A DNA stretch of 64,000 nucleotides. It comes from G020353115 sp964389685. GTDB taxonomy: Bacteria > Bacteroidota > Bacteroidia > Bacteroidales > VadinHA17. The notes below the pieces were generated by a model. That model did no database searches, was not told where the DNA came from, and saw only the letters and a list, made by a program, of their open reading frames with translations. Both the position numbers and the translations under genes were made by a program. The DNA is taken from positions 62,001 to 126,000 of the forward strand of contig CAYMFM010000003.1 of the NCBI GenBank assembly GCA_964389685.1, given 5' to 3'. Positions 52,138 to 61,720 of the stretch are shown here, in pieces. Position 1 is the stretch's first letter, and each line of letters starts with the position of its first letter.

Positions 52138-52306
52138 TACATCCTGATTTATAGAGCTGAACTCAGCTGACAAATGTACATCCAAAATAAGGATTCCCAA
52201 AAACAGGCAGGTCAGTTCATTGTAATCTTCTATCCAGGAAGGTGAAAAGTTTTAAAAATTGAATCCAATTTATAATTTTGCCCTTGGAATAAAAACTGTT
52301 CATAGT

Positions 52307-53050
52307 ATGTCAGGACATAGTAAATGGTCGACCATAAAACGGAAAAAGGGAGCTGCCGATACGAAAAGATCCAAAATCTTTTCACGAATTGTGAAAGAGA
52401 TCCAGGTATCCGTTAGGGAAGGTGGTCCGGACGCTGATGCCAATCCCAGGCTGCGTCTGGCAATCCAGAATGCCAAAGGGGTAAACATGCCAAAAGACAA
52501 CATCCAGAGAGCTATTAACAAAGCAGGTAGTGACGGTGCTGGTTTAGAGCCGGTTACATTTGAAGGATATGGTCCTGGAGGCGTTGCCATTTATATCGAA
52601 TGCCTTACCGATAACCATAAGCGAACCGTGGGTAGTATCCGGTCTATTTTTAATAAGAAAGGTGGCAATCTGGGGACAAATGGATCCCTGAGTTACCTGT
52701 TTGACCGGAAAGGTGTTTTTACCGTGCCGAAAGGAGATCTTGACCCCGAGGAGTTTCAGCTGGAAATCATCGATGCCGGAGTTGAAGAATTTGACACCGA
52801 AGAGGATGTTTTCGTGATTACAACAACACTCGAAGATTTCGGTAGTGTCCAGAAAAAACTGGATGAAATGGGAATAGAACCGGAGAATGCTGAGTTACAA
52901 AGAATACCTAACGATACCAAAACACTTGATCTGGAAACTTCATTGAAAGTCCTAAGGATGGTAGAAGATTTTGAAGAGGACGATGATGTACAGAATGTTT
53001 ACCATAACATGGAAGTTACGGATGAAATTGTTCAGGCACTCCAGGATTGA
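52307..53050 (+). CDS. YebC/PmpR family protein
   Basis: The start at 52307 (MSGHSKWSTIKRKKGAADTKRSKIFSRI) is canonical; the frame opens at 52259. 247 residues, normal length. DNIQRAINKAG, EGYGPGGVAIYIECLTDN and GNLGTNGSLSYLF are family-typical. YebC proteins were long called transcriptional regulators; more recent work points to relief of ribosome stalling. A -7-like box TAATTTTG lies at 52273-52280. Confidence 0.93.
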   Translation: MSGHSKWSTIKRKKGAADTKRSKIFSRIVKEIQVSVREGGPDADANPRLRLAIQNAKGVNMPKDNIQRAINKAGSDGAGLEPVTFEGYGPGGVAIYIECLTDNHKRTVGSIRSIFNKKGGNLGTNGSLSYLFDRKGVFTVPKGDLDPEEFQLEIIDAGVEEFDTEEDVFVITTTLEDFGSVQKKLDEMGIEPENAELQRIPNDTKTLDLETSLKVLRMVEDFEEDDDVQNVYHNMEVTDEIVQALQD

Positions 53051-53210
53051 TAAACCTGGGGATCCGTACCATATGGTATACAAACAATACCTTTTCGTAC
53101 TGGTTCTATTTTTCCACTATCTTTTATCCAGCATTTGTTAACCTCCTGCCTGATGTGGGGAAATATTCTTATATTTGATATTATTCCAATTCTTCTAAAA
53201 ACACATTGTG

Positions 53211-54044
53211 ATGAAAAATATTCTTGTTCCCGTTGATTTTTCAAAAGATGCTATGAATGCATTTATGCATTCCATTCTGTTTGCAAACAAGCTAAAAGCA
53301 AACCTGCGCATGATCCATGTCAGGAAAAGCAAAGATTATGACGAACCTTTTGTCCTTGATGGAATGGACTCGGGATATAGAAAGACCGTTGAGGAATTTT
53401 GCCAGGGTATTGTATCAAAGTACCTTCAAATATACAATGCCGGTGGAAAACTTGATTTTATAATTGAAAAGGGCAAGATCTATAAAATCATTGTTGATCA
53501 GGCAAAAAAAGATAACACCGATATCATCATTATGGGGACACACGGGATCTCCGGTTTTGAAGAATTATGGCTGGGAAGTAATGCTTACCGTGTGGTTTCA
53601 AAAGCGCCCTGCCCGGTATTGACCATCCGCAATGGATTTAAAAAGAAAACCATTAAAAAGATCGTTTTGCCAATTGATGCCCACCGTGAAACAAGGCAGA
53701 AAATTCCCATTACGGTGGAACTGGCAAAAGAGTTTGATGCAGAGGTTCATGTAGTGGATGTAAGGTCAACCAACCGGAAGGATATTAAGAAAAGACTGAA
53801 TCATTATGCAGACCAGGCTATGCACTATGTGGAGGAGCATGGTGTAAAAGGAGTAAGAAGTTCGAAATACGGATCCAATATAGCAGATATCACCATTACT
53901 TATGCGGTTCATTTGAATGCCGAAATAATAGCCATTGTCAGCAACCAGAGAGGAACACCTGCCAATATGCATTTGAGTACCACAGCCCAGCAAATGGTGA
54001 ACCATTCTCCAATACCGATTCTAAGTATTTATCCGGATTTTTGA
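53211..54044 (+). CDS. Tandem-domain universal stress protein (UspA)
   Basis: 277 residues from the ATG at 53211 (the in-frame GTG at 53208 adds one residue). Two Usp domains: the first with KNILVPVDFSKDAMNAFMHS and IIMGTHGISGFEELWLGSNAYRVVSKAPCPVL (ATP-type GTHG-GxxxxxxGSxA motif), the second starting KKIVLPIDAHRETRQK and lacking a clear nucleotide motif. A perfect -7-like TATATTTG lies at 53170-53177. The TGA shares a base with the next ATG. Confidence 0.93.
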   Translation: MKNILVPVDFSKDAMNAFMHSILFANKLKANLRMIHVRKSKDYDEPFVLDGMDSGYRKTVEEFCQGIVSKYLQIYNAGGKLDFIIEKGKIYKIIVDQAKKDNTDIIIMGTHGISGFEELWLGSNAYRVVSKAPCPVLTIRNGFKKKTIKKIVLPIDAHRETRQKIPITVELAKEFDAEVHVVDVRSTNRKDIKKRLNHYADQAMHYVEEHGVKGVRSSKYGSNIADITITYAVHLNAEIIAIVSNQRGTPANMHLSTTAQQMVNHSPIPILSIYPDF

Positions 54045-54505
54045 TGTTGACAACAATCAAGTATCGGCTTCTGTTGGGATTATTCTTCATTCCCGTTATA
54101 AATGTATGGGGGCAGGAGTGGTCTGACAGGACGGTTCATATGGATTCAAACCAGTTTCAGGAAGCCCAATTGCAAATATTCCAGGACCCGAGGCTTGAAA
54201 CCCTTCTCCAACGGCACATTGACTATAACCGGAAGAAGGGAGGTATGAATGGGTACCGTATCCAGATATTTTTTGGATCAGGCAGAACCGCACGAGCTGA
54301 TGCCAATGAAACCAAAGCAAAATTTTTATCCCACTTCCCCGATGCCAAGGCTCATATACTCTATCAAAGCCCTTTTTATAAAGTCAGGGTGGGAGATTTC
54401 AGGACCAAAAATGAAGCCCTTAAATTCTATCGAAGAATCCAGCGTAAATTTCCAAACGCATACATCATCCCCGATACAATAGAATTCCCGGAATTGGAGG
54501 ATTGA
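54044..54505 (+). CDS. Exported SPOR-domain protein
   Basis: 153 residues. Signal-like N-terminus (IKYRLLLGLFFIPVINVWGQEW), a short linker, then a C-terminal SPOR-type fold: GYRIQIFFGSGRTARADANETKAKFLS, HILYQSPFYKVRVGDFRTKNEALKFYRRIQRKFPNAYIIPD. SPOR domains bind denuded peptidoglycan. The ATG shares one base with the UspA stop, so translation is likely coupled. Confidence 0.88.
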   Translation: MLTTIKYRLLLGLFFIPVINVWGQEWSDRTVHMDSNQFQEAQLQIFQDPRLETLLQRHIDYNRKKGGMNGYRIQIFFGSGRTARADANETKAKFLSHFPDAKAHILYQSPFYKVRVGDFRTKNEALKFYRRIQRKFPNAYIIPDTIEFPELED

Positions 54506-54926
54506 CCAGTCAATAATGTCCTGAGTATCTATCAATCACTTGTTTGGCTTTTCCACGAAAAAGATTAAGTTAACCCGCATTATTTATGAATAATCCGGGT
54601 TAAAAGTTCTGCCACAGGTCCGCCTACCGCCTGCCTGCTGCAGGCAGGGAGGGGCAGGCATCCTCCCATAAGGATCTGCCATAGCCACAAAGCTCCGAAA
54701 GTCCATAGTTCCAAAGGAATCCCTATGGGAGACTCACCCGAAGGTGGCTATGTCAACTTACGGAGCTTAGGGATAAGTTATTAGTTAATGGGTTAACCTA
54801 ATAACCTATCATTTAACCCTTTCCAAATCCTGTTAATAAGTTCTTAATATTAACTCAATCCGTCAATTGCTGACGGATTGAAATAATGGATAAATTAACC
54901 TTCTCAATCACATAATATACTTCCTG
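54506..54926. repeat. Repeat-bearing non-coding gap before the purF homologues
   Basis: A 34-bp palindrome at 54570-54603 is identical to 21288-21321. The 19-bp CCTGCCTGCTGCAGGCAGG lies at 54630-54648. Two crossing pairs follow: CATAGCCAC (54680-54688) / GTGGCTATG (54744-54752) and AAGCTCCG (54690-54697) / CGGAGCTT (54761-54768). CTCCCATA / TATGGGAG also pairs. From about 54780 to 54926 nothing is recognised. Confidence 0.7.
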
Positions 54927-56330
54927 ATGGGTGGATTTTTTGGTACAATTTCAAAAAAATCGTGTATTAATGAATTGTTTTATGGCACCGATTATCATTC
55001 ACATCTTGGTACTCGCAGAGGTGGAATAGCGGCTTTCGGTAAAGAGGGATTTACCCGAAGGATTCATAACATAGAAAACTCCTATTTCAGGACCAAGTTT
55101 GAAAATGATCTCTCTGATTTTAAAGGAGAAAGTGGAATTGGTGTAATCAGTGATACCGAATCCCAACCCGTTCTGGTCAATTCTCATCTTGGTAAGTTTG
55201 CCATTGTTACGGTTGGGAAGGTGGTTAATCTGGATGACCTGGAGAAGATGGCATTGAAAAAGAAATGGCATTTTTCAGAGACGGGTTTTAATGGGGCGAA
55301 TCCATCCGAAATGGCCGCCATGCTGATCAATGAAGGGAGCACCATGGAAGAGGGAATAAAGATCGTACAGGAAAAAATTCGGGGTTCCCTTTCTCTATTG
55401 ATACTATGTGAAGATGGGATCTTTGCAGCCCGTGATAAATTGGGAAGAACCCCGATAGTCATCGGTAAAAACAGTTCCTCCTATGCCGTTGCGTCTGAGT
55501 CAAGTTGCTTTCCTACACTTGGCTATCGGGTAGAGAAATACCTTGGACCGGGAGAGATCCTGTTTTTAACCGCTGAGGGATATGAACAACTGGTGCCACC
55601 ACGGGAGAAAATGCAGGTATGTGCTTTTTTATGGGTCTACTACGGATACCCTGCTTCCAGTTATGAGGGAATAAATGTAGAACAGACACGATACAATTGC
55701 GGTGCAGCTCTTGCAGCCAATGATGATGTTGTGGCAGATTATGTATCAGGAATTCCCGATTCAGGAATAGGTCATGCCATCGGGTATGCTAAAGAAAAAG
55801 GAATACCCTATATGCGGCCATACGTAAAATATACTCCTACCTGGCCCCGAAGTTTTATGCCAAGCAATCAGTCAGACAGGGACCTGGTCGCTAAAATGAA
55901 ACTGATACCTGTTCAACCCTTGATTAAAGATAAACGAGTTGTCTTTTGTGATGATTCCATCGTACGGGGAACGCAATTGAAAGATAATGCTCGGATATTT
56001 TATGAATACGGAGTGAAGGAGATCCACATGAGAATTGCCGGACCCCCGCTCTGTTATGCCTGTGATTTCCTCAATTTCTCTACATCGCGGTCCACGTTGG
56101 AATTGGCCGCCAGAAAAGCCATCAATCAGTTGGAGGGGAAAGATGATAAATACCTTGATGAATATGCCACTTCAGGAACAGAGAAAAACAGGGAGATGGT
56201 GGAATGCATCCGGAAACGATTACGACTTACCAGCTTAAAATATCAGCACCTGGATGATCTGATTGATGCAATCGGTTTACCCAAAGAGAAAATTTGTACC
56301 CATTGCTATGATGGTTCCAGTTATTTTTAA
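54927..56330 (+). CDS. Amidophosphoribosyltransferase-like protein lacking the glutaminase cysteine
   Basis: 467 residues. The N-terminus reads MGGFFGTISKKSC. In active PurF the residue after the initiator Met is the catalytic Cys; here it is Gly, so the glutaminase site should not work in the normal way. The Ntn-type domain continues (GTDYHSHLGTRRGGIAAFG). The phosphoribosyltransferase motif VVFCDDSIVRGTQLKD (near 338) is intact. Bacteroidota often carry this paralogue beside a fuller PurF, as here. It might use free ammonia, be regulatory, or act with its neighbour. The stop lies 58 bases before the next gene. Confidence 0.85.
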   Translation: MGGFFGTISKKSCINELFYGTDYHSHLGTRRGGIAAFGKEGFTRRIHNIENSYFRTKFENDLSDFKGESGIGVISDTESQPVLVNSHLGKFAIVTVGKVVNLDDLEKMALKKKWHFSETGFNGANPSEMAAMLINEGSTMEEGIKIVQEKIRGSLSLLILCEDGIFAARDKLGRTPIVIGKNSSSYAVASESSCFPTLGYRVEKYLGPGEILFLTAEGYEQLVPPREKMQVCAFLWVYYGYPASSYEGINVEQTRYNCGAALAANDDVVADYVSGIPDSGIGHAIGYAKEKGIPYMRPYVKYTPTWPRSFMPSNQSDRDLVAKMKLIPVQPLIKDKRVVFCDDSIVRGTQLKDNARIFYEYGVKEIHMRIAGPPLCYACDFLNFSTSRSTLELAARKAINQLEGKDDKYLDEYATSGTEKNREMVECIRKRLRLTSLKYQHLDDLIDAIGLPKEKICTHCYDGSSYF

Positions 56331-56388
56331 AAAATCTCTTTTTTATTGATTACTTTTGTCTTCTTGTTGATTATCATCAATCCGTCCA

Positions 56389-58290
56389 ATGAGTGAAATG
56401 ATCAAACATGAGTGTGGCATTGGATTACTCCGGTTACGCAAACCCCTGGCATACTATCAAGAGAAATATGGTACATGGATGTATGGTTTGCAGAAGCTTT
56501 ACCTGTTAATGGAAAAGCAACATAACAGGGGACAGGATGGAGCAGGAATTGCCAACCTGAAACTGGACCTCACACCGGGACATAAGTACCTTTTTAAGCA
56601 ACGTTCGAACAGCCCCAATCCCCTTAAGCGGGTGTTCGACAAAATCTACAGGGGATTTGAAGAGCATCAGATCTACCATCCCGAATTAATGAACGATACC
56701 CGGTGGGTAAAGGAAAACCTTCCCTTTGCCGGGGAACTCTTTATTGGCCATCTGCGTTATGGTACGTATGGCAATTATGACATTTCGTTTGTCCATCCCG
56801 TAACCAGAGAAAATAACTGGAAATCCCGTAGCCTTGTTCTTGCCGGAAACTTCAATCTGACCAACGTGGATGAATTGTTTGATATTCTCGTTGACCTGGG
56901 ACAAACGCCAAAAAATTATTCCGATACGGTTACTATTCTTGAGAATGTGGGGCACTACCTCGATGAAGAAAACCAGGAACTTTTCAGGAATTACAAGGAT
57001 AAGGGATTACAGAACATAGAGATCTCCCCGTTGATAGAGGAAAACCTCGATGTGGCTAAAGTCCTTTTCCGGGCAAGCAAGAAATGGGATGGTGGGTATG
57101 TTATCGCTGGCATGATCGGTCATGGCGATGGATTTGTTTTCAGGGATCCGTGGGGAATACGCCCCGGATTTTATTATTATGACGATGAAGTCGCTGTTGT
57201 AGCTTCTGAAAGACCGGTCATACAAACGGTCATGAATGTACCGGCTAATTCAATTCACGAGATCCCTCCCGGTTTTGCCTTTATCGTAAGAAAATCCGGC
57301 GAGATCAAAATGGAGACCGTAAGAGAACCACAAGAAAGAAAATCCTGTTCGTTTGAAAGAATTTACTTCTCCAGGGGAAGTGACAGGGATATCTATGCTG
57401 AACGGAAAAAACTGGGTGAATTGCTAACACCAGCCATACTGGATGCAATTGATTATGATGTTGAAAATACTGTTTTTTCGTTTATTCCAAATACTGCTGA
57501 GACGGCATTTCTGGGAATGACAGCAGGTGTTGAAAATTACCTTAATCAGATAAAAACGGAGAAGATTCTTGCCCTGGGAAACAAATTGACCAAGGAGGAA
57601 CTGAATAAACTGATGGGATTGAAACCACGGGTAGAAAAAGTAGCGGTTAAGGATGTTAAACTGAGGACCTTCATTGCCGAAGATAAAGGCAGGGACGATC
57701 TTGTAGGTCATGTCTATGATATAACCTGGGATAGTGTGAGGGAAGGATCGGATAACCTGGTGATAATCGACGATTCCATTGTTAGAGGTACTACATTGAA
57801 ATACAGCATTATCCGGATACTTGACCGGTTGAATCCCAAACGGATAATCGTGGTCTCTTCCTCTCCCCAGATCAGGTACCCCGACTGCTATGGGATCGAT
57901 ATGGCAAAGCTTGGCGATTTTATTGCATTCAGAGCAGCCATTGAATTATTGAAAGAAACCGGACAGGAATCAGTCATCAATGAGGTGTATCAGAAAGCGA
58001 AAGAACAGGAAAATTTGCCCAAGGAGGATGCCACAAATTGTGTCAGGGATATTTATGCTCCCTTTTCAGCAGATGAAATTTCTGAAAAGATTGCCAGTAT
58101 GTTGAAAACCCCTGAAATCAAAGCTGAGGTTAAAATAGTATATCAATCCATTGAAAATCTGCATACCGCTATTCCGGATCATCCGGGTGACTGGTATTTT
58201 ACCGGAAATTACCCCACACCGGGAGGCAATAAAGTGGTCATTACCTCCTTTCTAAACTTCATGGAAGGCAGGGATCAACGGGCTTATTGA
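56389..58290 (+). CDS. purF: Amidophosphoribosyltransferase (long Bacteroidota form)
   Basis: 633 residues. The likely nucleophile Cys9 is in MSEMIKHECGIGLLRL, preceded by eight residues, so a processed propeptide is needed to expose it. The glutaminase domain has QHNRGQDGAGIAN and FIGHLRYGTYGNYD. The PRPP-binding loop LVIIDDSIVRGTTLK is near 461. About 130 residues longer than E. coli PurF, with insertions in the first domain. First step of purine synthesis (PRPP plus glutamine to phosphoribosylamine). A cysteine-less homologue lies directly upstream. Confidence 0.9.
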   Translation: MSEMIKHECGIGLLRLRKPLAYYQEKYGTWMYGLQKLYLLMEKQHNRGQDGAGIANLKLDLTPGHKYLFKQRSNSPNPLKRVFDKIYRGFEEHQIYHPELMNDTRWVKENLPFAGELFIGHLRYGTYGNYDISFVHPVTRENNWKSRSLVLAGNFNLTNVDELFDILVDLGQTPKNYSDTVTILENVGHYLDEENQELFRNYKDKGLQNIEISPLIEENLDVAKVLFRASKKWDGGYVIAGMIGHGDGFVFRDPWGIRPGFYYYDDEVAVVASERPVIQTVMNVPANSIHEIPPGFAFIVRKSGEIKMETVREPQERKSCSFERIYFSRGSDRDIYAERKKLGELLTPAILDAIDYDVENTVFSFIPNTAETAFLGMTAGVENYLNQIKTEKILALGNKLTKEELNKLMGLKPRVEKVAVKDVKLRTFIAEDKGRDDLVGHVYDITWDSVREGSDNLVIIDDSIVRGTTLKYSIIRILDRLNPKRIIVVSSSPQIRYPDCYGIDMAKLGDFIAFRAAIELLKETGQESVINEVYQKAKEQENLPKEDATNCVRDIYAPFSADEISEKIASMLKTPEIKAEVKIVYQSIENLHTAIPDHPGDWYFTGNYPTPGGNKVVITSFLNFMEGRDQRAY

Positions 58291-58310
58291 TAAAGTGGAG
58301 TCAAATCCCA

Positions 58311-59258
58311 CTATTCCGATGGGAGCTTGTAATCTTTTCTGTAGGAGGAAAGATGCCTGTTTACTTTCGAAATGTACATGTCTTTCAGAGTAATCATAAT
58401 CCCGGTTTCCTGAACATTCCCAAAATTCTTGCTGATTACCGTGCCAAATGTTTTCATCGTGGGGGATAGATTCATATACGCATTGATCAGCGGGGGTATG
58501 TTTTCCCCTTTGGCTCGAACTTCCTGGGAGAGAATCTTGTAATCTTCCAGGTAGGTCTTCCCGCAAAAGAGTGTTTTTAAATGCTCCAGGTCCCAATCCA
58601 GTTCAAGGGGTTCAATGGGAACAACCAGCTGTTCTTCATCCCTGAAATGCTTCATGAGAAAATAGAGAATATAATCCCTGCCCTCCTTGTTAAACTGAGG
58701 ATACATGGTGACCTTACCAAAAAAATAATGGATTTCGGGATTATCAATCATCAGTGCACCCAATCCGTCCCAGAGATTGTCCAGGGCAAACAAACCCTTC
58801 CTCGATCCACTGGTCGATTGATAGGCCGGTTGCACAAAAGATCGTCCTAACTCCCCCAGGTGTGGTAAGTAATCCCGGATGAATTGATCGGAAAAATGAA
58901 ACAGCTCCGAGGTTACTAACCGTTTGATGCCATCACAATCCCCCTTCGTTTTATTGCATAAGTAAAACCGGTATCCCCCCAGGATCTCTTTCTCCTCCGG
59001 ATCCCAAACAATCAATTGCTGATAGGGATCATCGGATGTGTCAAATTCATCGATATCAAGCGCTTTCCCGGTTCCACCTCCCGCTGCCCTGAAGGTTAAC
59101 TCCCTTAACCTCCCAATCTCTCTCATTAACAAAGGGGAATTATGGTGCGTGAAAACATACACTTTTTTGTTCCCGTTGTTCGTTTTCCGGACGAATCGTT
59201 CCGGGGTTAATTCCTTTTCAAGATCCACCCTGGATATAGCAGATATTATTCGTTCCAT
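58311..59258 (-). CDS. glsB: N-acyltransferase of the OlsB/GlsB type (glycine lipid biosynthesis)
   Basis: 315 residues, GNAT-like fold. REIGRLRELTFRAAGGGTGKALDIDEFDTSDDPYQQLIVWDPEEKEILGGYRF follows the Bacteroides GlsB pattern; LGELGRSFVQPAYQ is the acceptor-site helix. In B. thetaiotaomicron this class attaches a 3-hydroxy fatty acid to glycine. It follows the GlsA-like gene (72-base gap) on the same strand. The identification rests on resemblance to the described pair. Confidence 0.8.
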   Translation of the reverse strand: MERIISAISRVDLEKELTPERFVRKTNNGNKKVYVFTHHNSPLLMREIGRLRELTFRAAGGGTGKALDIDEFDTSDDPYQQLIVWDPEEKEILGGYRFYLCNKTKGDCDGIKRLVTSELFHFSDQFIRDYLPHLGELGRSFVQPAYQSTSGSRKGLFALDNLWDGLGALMIDNPEIHYFFGKVTMYPQFNKEGRDYILYFLMKHFRDEEQLVVPIEPLELDWDLEHLKTLFCGKTYLEDYKILSQEVRAKGENIPPLINAYMNLSPTMKTFGTVISKNFGNVQETGIMITLKDMYISKVNRHLSSYRKDYKLPSE

Positions 59259-59330
59259 AAAAAACTGGTTTAAATCACTAAATTTAATAAAATAATTAAT
59301 GACACTTCATCTCAGAAAATCATAACGAAA

Positions 59331-60170
59331 TTACATTGCACCCCCCAATTCATAAACATGATCTTTTAACCAGTTGGCCCACTCCTGATGGGTTGCGGAT
59401 CTATCAAAGGTTGTATATGGAATGGGCTTCCCGAAATTCATCCTGATCTCTTTATCTTTCTGCATGAACATTTCATCAAAAAGATAAAACATTTCAATGT
59501 TTATTTTTATCCTTAAAAACTTTCTGATGTTTGCAAGGGTATAAAAGAAATTTGAATTTTCCCCGTAAAAATGCACCGGGATAATATCCCGTTCATGCTG
59601 TATCGCTTTGATGATAACATGTTTTTTCCATTCCACATCCATGATTTTTCCGGAGGTCTTCCGCGAACATAAACCGGCTGGGAAATAGAGTATCTGAGAG
59701 TCCGACCGGTAGGCCTCCTCCATCTGCTGTACTGCTTCCCTCGATTGTCCCCCAAACTTATTGATGGGAAGGAAAATGGTCCGGAGGTTAGGGATGTTGA
59801 ACAGAAGATCATTGACCGGAAAAAGCAAATCGGGAAATATCTTTCCAACCTCCTTAATAAATACCATACCATCCAATCCACCCAGAGGATGATTTGCTAC
59901 AAAAATAAACCGGCCCTCTTTGGGTAGATTCTCCAAACCCTCAACCGTATGGGTTATCTGCATGATGTCAAGCGCCCCGTTTATAAACTCCAACCCCTCA
60001 AGGTCCTTCTTTTCCGTGAGGATAAAGTTAAGATCATCCTGATGGATCACTCGCTTAATATATCGAAGTAGGAATCCAGGCAGTACCCGATACAATCCTG
60101 GCTTACTCTGACGGATTATTTGATCGATATATATCCTGTTATCGTTGGTGGTTGATTCTGTATCGTTCAC
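59331..60170 (-). CDS. glsA: O-acyltransferase of the PlsC/GlsA type (glycine lipid biosynthesis)
   Basis: 279 residues. The acyltransferase HxxxxD-like motif is NHPLGGLDGMVF, with later motif blocks INKFGGQSREAVQQM and YFPAGLCSRKTSG. The C-terminus contains FGKPIPYTTFD. Domain and order match the second enzyme of glycine-lipid synthesis, which adds the second acyl chain. Pairs with the GlsB-like gene downstream. Confidence 0.8.
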   Translation of the reverse strand: MNDTESTTNDNRIYIDQIIRQSKPGLYRVLPGFLLRYIKRVIHQDDLNFILTEKKDLEGLEFINGALDIMQITHTVEGLENLPKEGRFIFVANHPLGGLDGMVFIKEVGKIFPDLLFPVNDLLFNIPNLRTIFLPINKFGGQSREAVQQMEEAYRSDSQILYFPAGLCSRKTSGKIMDVEWKKHVIIKAIQHERDIIPVHFYGENSNFFYTLANIRKFLRIKINIEMFYLFDEMFMQKDKEIRMNFGKPIPYTTFDRSATHQEWANWLKDHVYELGGAM

Positions 60171-60277
60171 ACGTTAAATTTTGACATGAAACTTGCAAGA
60201 TTGAATGCAATACAAAATTATTAAAAATTCACGTGCCGTACTATAGATGAACGTTTTCGGATATAAAGTTTTCAACA

Positions 60278-60318
60278 AAGTGGTAAAAAATGGGTAAAAG
60301 TGGTAGAAAGTGGTAAAA
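60278..60318 (+). promoter_or_regulatory. MraZ operator: four 10-bp direct repeats
   Basis: Exactly 10-bp-spaced units AAGTGGTAAA, AAATGGGTAA, AAGTGGTAGA and AAGTGGTAAA run from 60278 to 60317, ending 36 bases before mraZ. MraZ is known to bind repeated short boxes ahead of its own gene. A TACATTTT -7-like sequence follows. Confidence 0.8.
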
Positions 60319-60353
60319 ATTTCTATATTTTTACATTTTAAGGTGATTTTGTT

Positions 60354-60821
60354 ATGACAACTTACATTGGTGAATATTCGTGCAAAGTGGATGCAAAGGG
60401 GCGAATCATGCTGCCTGCAGCATTTAAAAAGCAGATGCCCTCAACGGCCAATGACAAATTTGTTGTAAAGAAAGACATTTTTGAGCAATGTCTTGTCATG
60501 TACCCAATGGATGAATGGGAGAGGCAGAACAAACTGATAAGAAGCAAGTTAAATCCTTATAATAAAGAGCATAACCGGTTCCTTCGAAATTTTTACCGTG
60601 GTACGGCAGAATTGATCCTTGACAGCAATAACCGGATGTTGATTCCCAAAAGGTTACTTGAGCTGGTGGGCATAAGGAAAGAGGTCATTCTGGCAGGGCA
60701 GGATGGTAAAATAGAGATCTGGGCTAAAGATATATACGATAGAGCAGCGGAAGGTGAGGATGAATTTGCATCCCTTGCTGAAAAGATCATGGGTGGTAAC
60801 TTGAACGAACAGAATGAATAA
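60354..60821 (+). CDS. mraZ: Transcriptional regulator MraZ
   Basis: 155 residues: two SpoVT/AbrB-like domains (YSCKVDAKGRIMLPAAFKKQM and ILDSNNRMLIPKRLLELVGIRKEVILAGQDGKIEIW). It controls the division and cell wall cluster. The box array at 60278 and the adjacent rsmH support the call. The TAA overlaps rsmH by one base. Confidence 0.97.
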   Translation: MTTYIGEYSCKVDAKGRIMLPAAFKKQMPSTANDKFVVKKDIFEQCLVMYPMDEWERQNKLIRSKLNPYNKEHNRFLRNFYRGTAELILDSNNRMLIPKRLLELVGIRKEVILAGQDGKIEIWAKDIYDRAAEGEDEFASLAEKIMGGNLNEQNE

Positions 60822-61720
60822 TGACATATCATACACCGGTTCTTTTAAACGAGAGTGTGGATGGATTGGAAATTAATCCGGAGGGAATCTATGTAGATGC
60901 GACATTTGGTGGAGGAGGGCATTCAAGGGAAATCATTCAGCGACTAAAAACCGGTCGTTTAATTGCGTTTGATCAGGATGAAGATGCTGAAAGAAATGTA
61001 ATTAAAGACGAACGGTTTTTGTTTATCAATCAGAATTTTAGGTATTTAAGAAATAACCTGAAATACCATGGCATCCAATCCATTGATGGTTTAATAGCCG
61101 ACCTGGGGGTATCTTCTCACCATCTGGACGTGCCGGAAAGAGGATTTTCATTTTCCCACAGGGGAGGGTTGGATATGCGCATGAACAGGAAAGCTTCTCT
61201 GACAGCCGGGAAAGTGCTGAACGGCTATAGTGAAGAGGATCTTCAGGCCATCTTTTCCTCTTATGGAGAGATCAGGAATAGTAAAAAGCTGGCACACCGG
61301 GTTATTCAGGCGAGGAGGGAGAGGACGCTTGAGGAGGTACAACAATTTGTCGAATTGATCGGACCTTGTATACCAGCGAAGCATGAAAGTAAATACCTGG
61401 CCAAGGTTTTTCAGGCACTCCGTATTGAGGTTAACCGGGAATTGGATTGCCTGAATGAATTATTGGTGCAATGTGTAGATCTGATTAAAAAAGAGGGTCG
61501 CCTTGTCATGATCACCTATCACTCACTTGAGGACAGAATGGTCAAGAATTTTATCAGATCGGGTAATGTAGATGGTTTATTAGATAAGGATTTTTACGGA
61601 AATATAGAGGTGCCTTTTGCTCCGGTAAACAAGAAAGTCATTATTCCGGGAGCGACCGAAATACGCAGGAATAGCAGGGCACGAAGTGCAAAACTGAGAA
61701 TTGCCAGAAAGGTTATATGA
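60821..61720 (+). CDS. rsmH: 16S rRNA (cytosine1402-N4)-methyltransferase RsmH
   Basis: 299 residues. AdoMet site YVDATFGGGGHS, GLIADLGVSSHHLD, RGFSFSHRGGLDMRMN, KYLAKVFQALRIEVN and a C-terminal GRLVMITYHSLEDRMVKNF. It methylates C1402 of 16S rRNA. Usual dcw position between mraZ and ftsL, overlapping both. Confidence 0.97.
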   Translation: MTYHTPVLLNESVDGLEINPEGIYVDATFGGGGHSREIIQRLKTGRLIAFDQDEDAERNVIKDERFLFINQNFRYLRNNLKYHGIQSIDGLIADLGVSSHHLDVPERGFSFSHRGGLDMRMNRKASLTAGKVLNGYSEEDLQAIFSSYGEIRNSKKLAHRVIQARRERTLEEVQQFVELIGPCIPAKHESKYLAKVFQALRIEVNRELDCLNELLVQCVDLIKKEGRLVMITYHSLEDRMVKNFIRSGNVDGLLDKDFYGNIEVPFAPVNKKVIIPGATEIRRNSRARSAKLRIARKVI

